Source: Blautia glucerasea (lineage in GTDB: Bacteria > Bacillota > Clostridia > Lachnospirales > Lachnospiraceae). Taken from it: a stretch of 37,258 nucleotides of DNA. Under the pieces are notes generated by a model. That model did not search any database and had not been told where the DNA came from. It was given only the letters and a program-made list of their open reading frames with translations. The stretch lies in contig NZ_JAJBMO010000031.1 in the NCBI RefSeq assembly GCF_020537505.1, forward strand, positions 1 through 37,258. The letters run 5' to 3'. Position numbers and translations under genes: made by a program. Positions 1 to 7,130 of this stretch are shown piece by piece. How positions within the stretch are numbered: the first letter of the stretch is position 1; the number at the start of each line of letters is the position of its first letter.

Positions 1-51
1 AGCATCTGCCTTACAAGCAGAGGGTCATAGGTTCGAGCCCTATAGGTCCCA
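1..51 (+). tRNA. tRNA-Val (TAC), 5' end outside the window
   Basis: Only the anticodon arm onward is present. The stem TCTGC/GCAGA encloses loop CTTACAA, giving anticodon TAC, and is followed by a T-arm with GGTTCGAGCCC and an acceptor 3' strand ending ...GGTCCC-A. No CCA is encoded. It is the first visible gene of a tRNA cluster read on the plus strand. Confidence 0.9.
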
Positions 52-54
52 TAT

Positions 55-136
55 GGATGGATTCCCGAGTGGCCAAAGGGGACAGACTGTAAATCTGCTG
101 GCGATGCCTTCGAAGGTTCGAATCCTTCTCCATCCA
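55..136 (+). tRNA. tRNA-Tyr (GTA)
   Basis: A class II tRNA with a long variable arm. Acceptor GGATGGA pairs with TCCATCC plus discriminator A. Loop CTGTAAA gives anticodon GTA. It lies three bases after tRNA-Val. Confidence 0.95.
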
Positions 137-177
137 TTTGATGAATATAATTCATCTGTTGTAGCCAGTGGTTACGT

Positions 178-250
178 GCCGATGTGGCTCAATTGGCAGA
201 GCAGCTGATTTGTAATCAGCAGGTTATCGGTTCGAGTCCGATCATCGGCT
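178..250 (+). tRNA. tRNA-Thr (TGT)
   Basis: Acceptor GCCGATG pairs with CATCGGC. The anticodon stem GCTGA/TCAGC carries loop TTTGTAA, giving anticodon TGT. The T-loop GGTTCGAGTCC is standard. Discriminator base is T. Confidence 0.95.
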
Positions 251-270
251 TTGGTTTCAAAAGAATATAT

Positions 271-344
271 CGCGGGATGGAGCAGTCTGGAAGCTCGTCG
301 GGCTCATAACCCGAAGGTCATAGGTTCAAATCCTATTCCCGCTA
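271..344 (+). tRNA. Initiator tRNA-Met (CAT)
   Basis: The anticodon stem has three consecutive G:C pairs (TCGGG/CCCGA) around loop CTCATAA, and the first acceptor position (C1 against T72) is unpaired. Both are hallmarks of the bacterial initiator tRNA rather than elongator Met. Confidence 0.9.
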
Positions 345-349
345 CTTAT

Positions 350-415
<66 letters not shown>

Positions 416-422
<7 letters not shown>

Positions 423-500
423 TTTAAAATGTCAACTGGCTGTTTAGAAAAAGCCTGGGCATTTAAAATGTCAATTGGCTGTTAAAAAAAAGCCTGGGCA
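416..500 (+). repeat. 39-bp tandem duplication of the tRNA-Phe 3' end
   Basis: CTGGGCATTTA recurs at 416, 455 and 494, exactly 39 bp apart, with nearly identical spacer between copies. Each unit copies the tRNA-Phe acceptor 3' strand and its trailer, including the small hairpin GGCT...AAGCC. The last unit is cut short and diverges into the leader of tRNA-Lys. Replication slippage is the simplest origin. Confidence 0.85.
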
Positions 501-518
501 TTTATAATAATTTAATAT

Positions 519-591
519 GGAGCATTAGCTCAGTTGGTAGAGCACTTGACTTTTAATCAAGTTGTCCGGGGTTCGAATCCCCGATGCTTCA
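519..591 (+). tRNA. tRNA-Lys (TTT)
   Basis: Acceptor GGAGCAT pairs with ATGCTTC (one G:T) plus discriminator A. The anticodon stem CTTGA/TCAAG carries loop CTTTTAA, anticodon TTT. It is the last gene of the tRNA cluster. Confidence 0.95.
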
Positions 592-602
592 CTTCAAGAA
601 AT

Positions 603-640
603 GCCGAAAGTCCTTGAAAAAGGGTTTTCGGTTTTTTTTT
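603..640 (+). terminator. Terminator of the tRNA cluster
   Basis: CCGAAAgTCCT ... AGGgTTTTCGG forms a stem directly followed by a run of about ten T residues, just after tRNA-Lys. Confidence 0.85.
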
Positions 641-663
641 TCGATTGGAAAGCAGATTATATT

Positions 664-710
664 CCAAGTTTTTAAGTAGGAAAATAAGTACTTAAAAACT
701 TGGATTTTTA
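664..710 (+). terminator. Perfect 15-bp stem-loop, possible second terminator
   Basis: CCAAGTTTTTAAGTA at 664-678 is exactly complementary to 689-703, loop of 10 bases, followed by ATTTTTATTT. It could terminate plus-strand transcription leaving the tRNA cluster. It directly precedes the palindromic repeat at 707-766, an arrangement also seen at 12984-13100. Confidence 0.5.
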
Positions 711-766
711 TTTACGTGGGTGATGAGCCAAAACTCGTGCATGTACAAAACTTTGGCGACTGCCGC
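707..766. repeat. Dispersed GCCAAA/TTTGGC palindromic repeat, copy 1
   Basis: TTATTTAC...GAGCCAAA followed about 20 bases later by TTTGGC. It aligns over about 55 bp with 13045-13100, with blocks TTATTTAC, GAGCCAAA and TTGGC conserved. Both copies lie 3' of a minus-strand gene (yedF here, spoVT there) and next to a long stem-loop. Confidence 0.6.
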
Positions 767-822
767 GATAATGAGAAAAACTCGCAGAGAGTGTTTGGTC
801 TCGTTAGAATATTGTAGGAGAA

Positions 823-1449
823 TTACGGACGAACGATAGTTTCAGCGTTCTCCATAATTTCTACGATCTCGTACATATTGGTAACTCCGCCGACTGCAAG
901 TTTTTCCTTCAGGCCATAGAAATCAAGGCAGGTACCGCAGGTGAGGATTTTTACGCCTTCGGCTTCCAGGGATTTCAGGTCTTCCAGGGAGTCGGAGCCT
1001 TCGCAGGTAAGGTAAGCACCAGAGTTATAGCAGAGAATGGTTTCTGGAAGCTGATCCTGCTTGGTAAGGGCAAAGATGAAGGATTTCATAAGGATTTTTC
1101 CAAGCTGTTCTTCCCCATTTCCCATTGTGTTGGCAGAGAGGACTGCGACAAGACCGTGTCTCTTGGAATCCGGAGCGCAGGCTGGGGTATTGGATGATGC
1201 TGCCTGTGAAGGCTGTGTACCATTGGCTGGAATCTGGAAGGTTACGGCGAAGTCTTTCTCGGCTTTTTTCTCAGAGGAGACTGTGAAACTTTTGCTGTTG
1301 CCAAACTTGGTCAGGTTCTGAACTGCAATTTCGTTGTCAACCAGGACGGTAAGAGTGCCGCCTTGTGTCATTTCTTCAGATGCTTTCTTGGCATTTACGA
1401 CTGGGAGTGGGCAAGCCATTCCTCTTGCGTCTACTGTTTTTGTTTCCAT
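823..1449 (-). CDS. yedF: YedF-type sulfurtransferase-like selenium metabolism protein
   Basis: A 208-residue cytoplasmic protein. Residues about 1-75 are a TusA/SirA-like domain with the CPLP motif (DARGMACPLPVV) whose Cys is the usual persulfide or selenide carrier. Residues about 98-205 are a DsrE-like domain with CGTCLDFYG. This two-domain layout is that of the YedF family, which co-occurs with selenium utilisation genes. The precise reaction is not established. The start at 1449 is supported by CCTCCT (minus-strand AGGAGG) at 1458-1463. It reads in the same direction as the DUF3343 gene upstream, separated by a 75-bp palindromic repeat. A link to selD/selenium traffic is inferred from family knowledge; selD itself is not in the window. 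Confidence 0.9.
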   Translation of the reverse strand: METKTVDARGMACPLPVVNAKKASEEMTQGGTLTVLVDNEIAVQNLTKFGNSKSFTVSSEKKAEKDFAVTFQIPANGTQPSQAASSNTPACAPDSKRHGLVAVLSANTMGNGEEQLGKILMKSFIFALTKQDQLPETILCYNSGAYLTCEGSDSLEDLKSLEAEGVKILTCGTCLDFYGLKEKLAVGGVTNMYEIVEIMENAETIVRP

Positions 1450-1469
1450 TAAAAATTCCTCCTATTACT

Positions 1470-1544
1470 TAGAGCCTGTTTGAAAAATCATTCCTGCAAT
1501 CTGCACGCCTTATTTTGCAGAAAGCCTTTTTCAAACATGCTCTA
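1470..1544. repeat. 75-bp palindromic MITE-like repeat, copy 1
   Basis: Ends TAGAGCCTGTTTGAAAAA and TTTTTCAAACATGCTCTA are imperfect terminal inverted repeats. The inner part contains CCTGCAATCTGCACG and TTGCAGAAAG, so the whole element can fold on itself. An inverted, near-identical copy is at 1891-1965. It sits between the DUF3343 gene and yedF. Confidence 0.85.
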
Positions 1545-1546
1545 GT

Positions 1547-1783
1547 TTAAATTATACATTCATAAATTCCTTCAGGCTCCAGGTCTTGTTCGTGGAGCAG
1601 TTCCTCGAGAACTGGGCGGTTGTCAGGATCTGAGCACCAGGAAAGCCCGCAGCTGGCAGAGATGCTTCTTGGAACTGGAATCAGTCTGCCGGGAGCACCG
1701 ACCGCCTTACAGGACTTTTCCATGGCAATGGCATCAGTGGTGCAGTGAAATGTGATGATCAGGCGTTTTTCCTGGGAAATCAT
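1547..1783 (-). CDS. DUF3343 family putative Se/S carrier-like protein
   Basis: A 78-residue protein resembling the small DUF3343 family, annotated in relatives as a putative selenium/sulfur carrier. Visible features are an N-terminal beta strand (RLIITFHCTTDAIAMEK), the PGRLIPVPRSISASCGLSW segment typical of the family, and Cys residues around 46 and 51. The start at 1783 is backed by AGGAGG complementary to 1790-1795. It lies directly upstream of yedF in the same orientation, the usual pairing. Its function in selenium handling is inferred from family and neighbourhood. It is bracketed by two inverted copies of a 75-bp repeat. Confidence 0.85.
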   Translation of the reverse strand: MISQEKRLIITFHCTTDAIAMEKSCKAVGAPGRLIPVPRSISASCGLSWCSDPDNRPVLEELLHEQDLEPEGIYECII

Positions 1784-1821
1784 AAGGTACCTCCTGAAGG
1801 CGCAGCTGTGTTTATCAGTAT

Positions 1822-1892
1822 TAGTACATCATAAACTAAGTAACTGCCACATCCTGTGTCAATGTAGAAGAAACTTAATTTATGATGTACTA
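1822..1892. repeat. 71-bp palindrome with 20-bp arms
   Basis: TAGTACATCATAAACTAAGT at 1822-1841 is complementary to 1873-1892 with one mismatch. It shares its terminal TA with the 75-bp repeat at 1891, so the two elements abut. It lies upstream of the DUF3343 gene. I saw no second copy of this palindrome in the window. Confidence 0.8.
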
Positions 1893-1965
1893 GAGCGTGT
1901 TTGAAAAAAGCTTTCTGCAAATTGTGTCGTGCAGATTGCAGGAATAATTTTTCAAACAGGCTCTA
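1891..1965. repeat. 75-bp palindromic MITE-like repeat, copy 2 (inverted)
   Basis: The reverse complement of this segment matches 1470-1544 almost base for base over the outer 40 bp and the TTGCAGAAAGC block. Both copies are 75 bp and are bounded by TAGAGC/GCTCTA. Confidence 0.85.
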
Positions 1966-2042
1966 GGAGTATGGGCTGCACATATTTATGAATAGCAGTT
2001 TGTTGGTTTTAGTATAGCTTTATATGGGAGAATTTGCAAGTG

Positions 2043-2071
2043 TTGACAAAATATTACTACAAGTGTAGAAT
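2043..2071 (+). promoter_or_regulatory. blaI-blaR1 promoter with BlaI-type operator
   Basis: TTGACA at 2043-2048 and TAGAAT at 2066-2071 are spaced 17 bp. Between and overlapping them is the dyad TACTACA-AG-TGTAGAA (2056-2070), matching the TACA/TGTA inverted half-sites recognised by BlaI/MecI repressors. This predicts autoregulation of the downstream repressor-receptor operon by steric occlusion. Confidence 0.8.
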
Positions 2072-2082
2072 AAAATCAGTTA

Positions 2083-2135
2083 CTGTTCACAGGTAATATT
2101 TCGCGAATTGTGTTACTGTGAATGGAGTGAACAGA
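2083..2135. repeat. GTTACTGTTCAC-type intergenic repeat, copy 1
   Basis: GTTACTGTTCAC at 2083 and TTACTGTGAATGGAGTGAAC about 35 bp later share their end motifs with elements at 6822-6870 and 17206-17278. It lies in the 5' leader of blaI. Family membership rests on the end motifs only. Confidence 0.45.
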
Positions 2136-2207
2136 AACAGGAAATTAGATATTGTACATTGGTAATATGTGTAAAAGTGATAAATAAAGATATGGGGGAA
2201 TTAGAAT

Positions 2208-2603
2208 ATGAAAAAAACGATTAACCGGCTTCCAGATTCGGAACTGGATATTATGCTGGTTTTGTGGAAGTATGAGCCGCCTATGACCAGAATTGAGATT
2301 GAGCGTGTAGTAAATGAGAAGAAAGCTTTGGCACCCACTACCATTCTTTCTCTTCTTACCAGATTGGAGAAAAAGAATTTCGTTAAGGTGACCAAGCAGG
2401 GGAAGATGAACCTTTATACGCCGCTGATTTCTCAGGAGGAATATCAGCAAAGTGAGAGCAAGAGTGTGTTGGAGAAGCTGTATGGCAATTCCTTGAAGAA
2501 ATTTGTGGCTTCTTTGTATCAGGGAAAGAAAATGAATCAGGATGACATTAAGGAACTTCATGACTTTTTACAGGAGTTGGAGGATAAAGACGAGAAATTA
2601 TGA
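2208..2603 (+). CDS. blaI: BlaI/MecI/CopY-family transcriptional repressor
   Basis: A 131-residue winged-helix repressor. Residues about 5-70 hold the Penicillinase_R fold: LPDSELDIMLVLWKYEPPMT, then the recognition helix PTTILSLLTRLEKKNFV and wing residues KQGKMNLYTPLIS. The C-terminal half (about 75-131) is the helical dimerisation region carrying the site cut in classical BlaI. The stop overlaps the start of the M56 receptor gene by four bases (ATGA), so the two are translationally coupled. The upstream promoter carries a BlaI-type dyad. What it controls besides itself is unknown. No dedicated beta-lactamase follows in the operon, and I saw no matching dyad in front of the serine hydrolase at 4740-6668. 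Confidence 0.9.
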   Translation: MKKTINRLPDSELDIMLVLWKYEPPMTRIEIERVVNEKKALAPTTILSLLTRLEKKNFVKVTKQGKMNLYTPLISQEEYQQSESKSVLEKLYGNSLKKFVASLYQGKKMNQDDIKELHDFLQELEDKDEKL

Positions 2604-4453
2604 CAGCATTAATGTTTCAGATTCTGAAGATGAATGTTGCGGCAGCTGTGATGATCAGTGTGGCCATTGGGATAGGACATTTTACGAAAGATAGATATTC
2701 ATCTAAATGGAAATATTGTATGTGGCTCATTATTATGCTTTTTCTGCTGATTCCAATTGACTTTTCAGGAAAAAGCCTGGTGAAAATACAGGTTGGAAAG
2801 ACGGCAGAAGAAAGCAGTTTGACAGGTAATACGAAAGAGCTTGGAGTTGAGAAAGCTGTAGACCCAGCTGAGAAAATAAACGAAGCTGCAGCTAATAATA
2901 GTACTAGCGCCGGTCTGCAAAATAAGGCGAGTCAAAATGACAGCTTACAATATGAAAGCAATCCGGGACATAGTCAGGTGCAGACTGAAAGTAAATTCTC
3001 TGATTCCAATATAGTAAGTTCGTCTGTGATCCAGCTTGACTACGGTGCATTACCGTTGAATCATATTCTGAACGTAATGGGAATTATCTGGCTGTGTGGA
3101 ATTGGATTTTTCGGACTTATGCGGGGAATGCGGTATTATTTTTCCCTGCACAAAATGGAGCGGTGGAGTTACCCTGCGGATAATGAGGAGATGCAGGAAC
3201 TATATTTCAGAATCTGCCGGAAAAAGCACATTAAGAATCCACCCAGGCTGCTGGTGTGGGAAGGGCTGACTTCTCCTATGCTGGCAGGTCTTTGGAATCC
3301 TGGACTTTATGTGCCTGAGAAAGCATTTTCACTGGAAGACCTGGAATTTATTTTTTCCCATGAGCTGTCACATTATATGAGACATGATCTGTGGTACAAA
3401 ATGTTGATGCTTGTGGTTACTACGATCCACTGGTTTAATCCAGCGCTTTACTGGATGGAGCGGGAGGCTGAGAAGGATATTGAGAATCTCTGTGATGGAA
3501 AAATGGCGGCACATTATACCATGAAGGACAGGATGAAGTATGGTGAACTGCTGTTAAAGATTGCGGCAAGCCAGAACCATATTCCGTATATGTCCGTCGG
3601 TTTCAGTGATGGAAAAAGAGTGTTTAAGGATCGGATCTTATATATGAAGAACCTTCGGAAGCTGAAGGAAAAGGTTTTTCCAGCGGTAATGCTGGGAGTG
3701 ATCCTGGTAGGAACGCAGGCTGTTGTGGGAGTCTCTTTTGAGGCGGTACAGGCTGGGGGATTGGTAGAGTTTCAGCCGGATCGGAATGGAGAAAATTCTG
3801 TAGATATGATCGCAGGAAGTGATTTCGATGAAAATGAGCTGGCCAGATTAGAGAATGCCAGTGAAGCTGCCGGTCATGGACAGAATAATGAAAATGAAGC
3901 TACAGAATTAAGTATTGAGCTGGAAGAAAACCAGAATGGAAGTACCGAAACTAACGAAAACAGTTCGTCTTTAGACACAGCAGGAAGTGGAAATTCTGAT
4001 TTAAATGGAGAAAACGAAAATACGGATGCAGCAGATGGAAACACGGACAGCAATGGCGGTGGTTCCTCGGATACAGAATCAGCCCAGACCAGAGGAATTA
4101 CTTTGACAGATGATCAGAAGACAGTATGGGCAACAGATGGCTCCTGGGCGAATTACATATATCGTGCCACAGATGGAAACTGGTATGATGGAAGCGGCCG
4201 TCTTTATTATGAAAATGGCGGCGGCAGCTGGACATTGGCGTCAAGTGGAGAATCAGCGACAGAAGATGCCCCTGCGACACCTTCTGAAGAGGCAATTTCT
4301 TCTGTGAATGTAACAGATGATTTCGGGTATAATTCCCAGACATTGTATGAAACCGGAAGCGGGGAATGGATGAACAATGCTTCTGGAATTTATACAGATA
4401 ATGGGGATGGAACATTCACAGGGCCAGACGGGACTTTGTGGCATGAAAATTGA
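2600..4453 (+). CDS. blaR1: BlaR1-like M56 family metallopeptidase receptor with unusual ectodomain
   Basis: A 617-residue membrane receptor. Transmembrane segments are near 6-25, 37-55, 155-178 and 357-377. The zinc peptidase motif HELSH is at 254-258 (SHELSHYMRHD), on the cytoplasmic loop as in BlaR1/MecR1. Classical receptors end in a penicillin-binding sensor domain. Here the extracellular part (about 378-617) has none of the SxxK/KTG motifs. It is a Glu/Asn/Ser-rich linker (about 395-490) followed by Trp/Tyr/Gly-rich units such as WYDGSGRLYYENGGGSW and NGDGTFTGPDGTLWHEN. A 100-residue Ser/Asn-rich insertion also lies between the second and third membrane segments. The ligand is unknown; cell-wall stress or a peptide is possible. 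Translationally coupled to the repressor. Confidence 0.85.
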   Translation: MTALMFQILKMNVAAAVMISVAIGIGHFTKDRYSSKWKYCMWLIIMLFLLIPIDFSGKSLVKIQVGKTAEESSLTGNTKELGVEKAVDPAEKINEAAANNSTSAGLQNKASQNDSLQYESNPGHSQVQTESKFSDSNIVSSSVIQLDYGALPLNHILNVMGIIWLCGIGFFGLMRGMRYYFSLHKMERWSYPADNEEMQELYFRICRKKHIKNPPRLLVWEGLTSPMLAGLWNPGLYVPEKAFSLEDLEFIFSHELSHYMRHDLWYKMLMLVVTTIHWFNPALYWMEREAEKDIENLCDGKMAAHYTMKDRMKYGELLLKIAASQNHIPYMSVGFSDGKRVFKDRILYMKNLRKLKEKVFPAVMLGVILVGTQAVVGVSFEAVQAGGLVEFQPDRNGENSVDMIAGSDFDENELARLENASEAAGHGQNNENEATELSIELEENQNGSTETNENSSSLDTAGSGNSDLNGENENTDAADGNTDSNGGGSSDTESAQTRGITLTDDQKTVWATDGSWANYIYRATDGNWYDGSGRLYYENGGGSWTLASSGESATEDAPATPSEEAISSVNVTDDFGYNSQTLYETGSGEWMNNASGIYTDNGDGTFTGPDGTLWHEN

Positions 4454-4598
4454 GAATAAGTCTGGCGCTAAGTGTGGACTGGTGGGTTGCTTGTGCAAAT
4501 GAGATAAGTCATGCTGTGCGAGTTCTGCTCAATATTGAAACAATTGTTAAAATATGTGCTTGCGGGAAAACTTGACTTGCTATATGTATAAATAGGAA

Positions 4599-4655
4599 AG
4601 TCTCACTTGAATAATTGGGATCGTATCTTAGTTATTCAGGTGAGACTTTTTTGCG
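4599..4655 (+). terminator. Terminator of the blaI-blaR1 operon
   Basis: AGTCTCACTTGAATAA (4599-4614) pairs with TTATTCAGGTGAGACT (4632-4647), one mismatch, followed by TTTTTTGCGTTTTTT. Confidence 0.85.
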
Positions 4656-4739
4656 TTTTTTGTAAAATTTAAAATTCTATCAGGCGTACCATACACAAAC
4701 AGTGGAATGTGTATATGCTGCTTGAAACTGAAATAAAAC

Positions 4740-6668
4740 TTACTTTGTTGCCTTCCGCGTATCCTCAGTGATTTGCTCGGGGACAGGGGTGGCTGCTGTA
4801 TCCACAGTTATTTGTCCGGTTTCTTCTGTAACTTCTTCAGCTGGCATTACCAGATAGCCATGGGAAACAGGTTCAATGGTCTGCTCCATTACTTTATGAA
4901 GCAGATCCAGGCCGCCAGCGCCTTTGAAGGCACCGTAGAGGAAGTTATTGGAGATTTCTTCTGTGATGGATTCCAGTCCTTCCATGATCATGCCCTTTCC
5001 CGGTGTTTCGTACCAGCGGATGAGGATTTCATCTTCGGGAAGAAAGAAGATGTTGATTTTTCTTCGCACGCATTCTTCAAGGAAAGTAAAGTCAAGCTTC
5101 AGGACAGCGGTGCCGTTTTCATCTGTAGTAAATTCTCCAGAGGCTGCGATCAGGTAGCTTTCTTCGTGGAGGGTAAGCCAGGATTCTTTAAATTTGCCAA
5201 GACCTACTGGAATATTGTGCCATTCTCCGGCCTCCAGGAAATTTACAAAGAAATCCCCCTTTTCATAGGTGAAGGAAAGTTTTTGCATACCTTCCGTCAT
5301 ATTATTGTGGAAAACCTGGATAAACAATGGAAAAAGACCAATGCTCTGTGGAGAAAGTTCGAAAACTTTGCCATTAAGCTGTCTGGTGAACTGGTTGGGA
5401 TCTGGTGCAGGAAGTCCTTTCACATAATTCCAGGTGTTGGGGCGGGCGTTGGAGCTGCGGCGAAGTCCGGACGGAGTCTTTTTCCAGCCACCTTTTCTAA
5501 GAGTAGGGAGAGTCTGGGGTGCGCGGGTGCCTTTTTCCAGTTGGGCAGTGAAGCGGTTCAGGAGTGCCTGTGCGCATGGATTTTCAGGCAGAATATCTGC
5601 AGGATGGAAATCTAGTGGAAAATGCTTGCGGATTATATTCAGCATGACGCAGTCCTGGAAAAGCTCGTTATTGCCGGCGTTGGTAACTACGACCATATTC
5701 ATATCCGGGTAAACGATCACGTTCTGGCCGAGCATTCCGTTAAATTCAAAGCTGCCCGGGCGCGCTTCCATCCACAGCTGGTAGCCATAGCCGAAAGTTC
5801 CTTCAATGCTTTCCTTGTGCCTGGCAGTGGAAACTTCCACCCAGAATTCAGGGATGATCTGTTCGCCGTTCCATTTGCCCTTCTGAAGATAAAGCTGGCC
5901 AAGTTTTGCCATGTCCTCGGTGCAGAGGAAAAGTCCCCAGCCGCCTTTGGTAATGCCTTTGGGACATGTTTCCCAGAAATAGCGGGTGATTCCAAGGGGC
6001 TCGAAAAGTCTTGGTTCCAGGTATTCGGTGAGAGTCTGGCCAGTGCGTTCTGTCACGATAGCGGACAAAACGTAGGTATTCAGGCTGTTGTACAGGAAAT
6101 TTTCCCCGGGATTGCCGGTGATGGAAGAATTCATGTAGCTGGTAAGCCAGTCGTTGCCGGAGACGATTCCGGACTCGTTGAAGGTGACGCCGCTGGTCAT
6201 TGTGAGAAGGTTTTCTACAGTGACTTTGGGGCGGAAAATTTTATTGAAGGTATTTAGATTCTTCTGGAAAATATCGTAAATATTTTCGTCCAGGGAGAGC
6301 TTGCCTTCTTCTACAAGAAGACCGATAGCCATACCGGTAATGCTTTTGCACATGGAATGGGTTACGTGCCAGATGCGGCTGCGGTATGGGGCAAAATTGG
6401 CTTCGCAGATGACTTTGCCGTTTCTAAGGACCATGAAATGATGCATGTCTGTATAGTTGGAGGTATCCAGATCCCGGAGCAGGTCTGCCAGCATGTCAGA
6501 GGAGATACCCTGGCTTTCTGGCGTGACGCGGGGAAATGGCTGCTCGTAAGGCTTGTCAAAGGGGAATTTAGGTTTCTGTGGGAAAAAATCCACGCGGCTG
6601 GCGCCGTCGGTTTTTCCAAGAATAATGCTTGTGATCAGTTCTGCAACTGCAATCTGTTCTTTTGCCAT
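4740..6668 (-). CDS. Serine hydrolase of the beta-lactamase (class C) fold
   Basis: A 642-residue protein. Residues about 45-380 form a Beta-lactamase (PF00144) domain: the nucleophile motif S-M-C-K at 105-108 (THSMCKSITGMAIGLL), a YNS motif in the segment FLYNSLNTYVLSAI as the YxN equivalent, and GYGYQLWMEARPG near the end of the domain. The C-terminal about 250 residues have no family I recognise. No signal peptide is seen, so it is probably cytoplasmic. The start is placed at 6668 (MAKEQIAVAE) rather than an in-frame ATG 105 bp upstream, because AAAGGAG sits at the right distance and the promoter lies at 6717-6745, inside that longer reading frame. Substrate unknown; esterase or peptidase activity is as likely as beta-lactamase. 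Confidence 0.85.
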   Translation of the reverse strand: MAKEQIAVAELITSIILGKTDGASRVDFFPQKPKFPFDKPYEQPFPRVTPESQGISSDMLADLLRDLDTSNYTDMHHFMVLRNGKVICEANFAPYRSRIWHVTHSMCKSITGMAIGLLVEEGKLSLDENIYDIFQKNLNTFNKIFRPKVTVENLLTMTSGVTFNESGIVSGNDWLTSYMNSSITGNPGENFLYNSLNTYVLSAIVTERTGQTLTEYLEPRLFEPLGITRYFWETCPKGITKGGWGLFLCTEDMAKLGQLYLQKGKWNGEQIIPEFWVEVSTARHKESIEGTFGYGYQLWMEARPGSFEFNGMLGQNVIVYPDMNMVVVTNAGNNELFQDCVMLNIIRKHFPLDFHPADILPENPCAQALLNRFTAQLEKGTRAPQTLPTLRKGGWKKTPSGLRRSSNARPNTWNYVKGLPAPDPNQFTRQLNGKVFELSPQSIGLFPLFIQVFHNNMTEGMQKLSFTYEKGDFFVNFLEAGEWHNIPVGLGKFKESWLTLHEESYLIAASGEFTTDENGTAVLKLDFTFLEECVRRKINIFFLPEDEILIRWYETPGKGMIMEGLESITEEISNNFLYGAFKGAGGLDLLHKVMEQTIEPVSHGYLVMPAEEVTEETGQITVDTAATPVPEQITEDTRKATK

Positions 6669-6716
6669 AGGGGTGCTCCTTTCTTTGTGGAAGCGGTAAA
6701 AGTTGATGTTAGGGTT

Positions 6717-6745
6717 ATTGTAGCAGTGGGAAAAGAGTGTGTCAA
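6717..6745 (-). promoter_or_regulatory. Promoter of the serine hydrolase
   Basis: On the minus strand TTGACA (6745-6740) and TACAAT (6722-6717) are separated by exactly 17 bp. It lies about 50 bp upstream of the chosen start codon and has no BlaI-type dyad. Confidence 0.75.
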
Positions 6746-6821
6746 TAAGGGAGAAATATGGAAAAAAACACAATTTTCTGGCTTTTCAGGAGCCTTAAAC
6801 GAAAAAACGCAAAGCATTATT

Positions 6822-6870
6822 TGTGAATAGTAACGTTGCTGGTCATGAAATGAGTAATAATGTTGCTGTG
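6822..6870. repeat. GTTACTGTTCAC-type intergenic repeat, copy 2 (degenerate)
   Basis: GTGAATAGTAAC at 6822 followed by GTTGCTGTGAAAAAG about 30 bp on resembles the ends of elements at 2083 and 17206. The rest of the 6746-7130 interval shows no gene or clear terminator. Confidence 0.35.
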
Positions 6871-7130
6871 AAAAAGTTAAAAAAATAGTTCTACCAGAGA
6901 GATTGACAGGCATAAATATAACTAGGCCTGCACAAGCATGGAAAGTGCGCAGTCTGATGACTGCTGTTTGCTGTGGCTTGTCCGTGTAAGCTGCAAGAGG
7001 CAGAAAAAGGTTCCAAAAGGTTACTTACGAACAGTGACACCAAAACGGGACCGATAGAAATACATGATGAGACAGCGGCAGTAACAGGCATTTTTGAGTA
7101 TGGACAGGCATGCCAAAAAGGAGGACCTTT

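Noticed and set aside
4773..5615. Plus-strand 280-codon frame inside the serine hydrolase gene
   Set aside because: Antisense of a gene with clear SxxK motif and promoter; no ribosome site of its own.
4740..6668. Serine hydrolase as the BlaI-controlled beta-lactamase
   Set aside because: It is transcribed on the opposite strand beyond a terminator, no BlaI dyad is seen at its promoter, and no signal peptide is present.
6669..6773. Longer N-terminus of the serine hydrolase starting MCFFPYFSLID
   Set aside because: The promoter lies inside this extension and the strong ribosome site fits the start at 6668.
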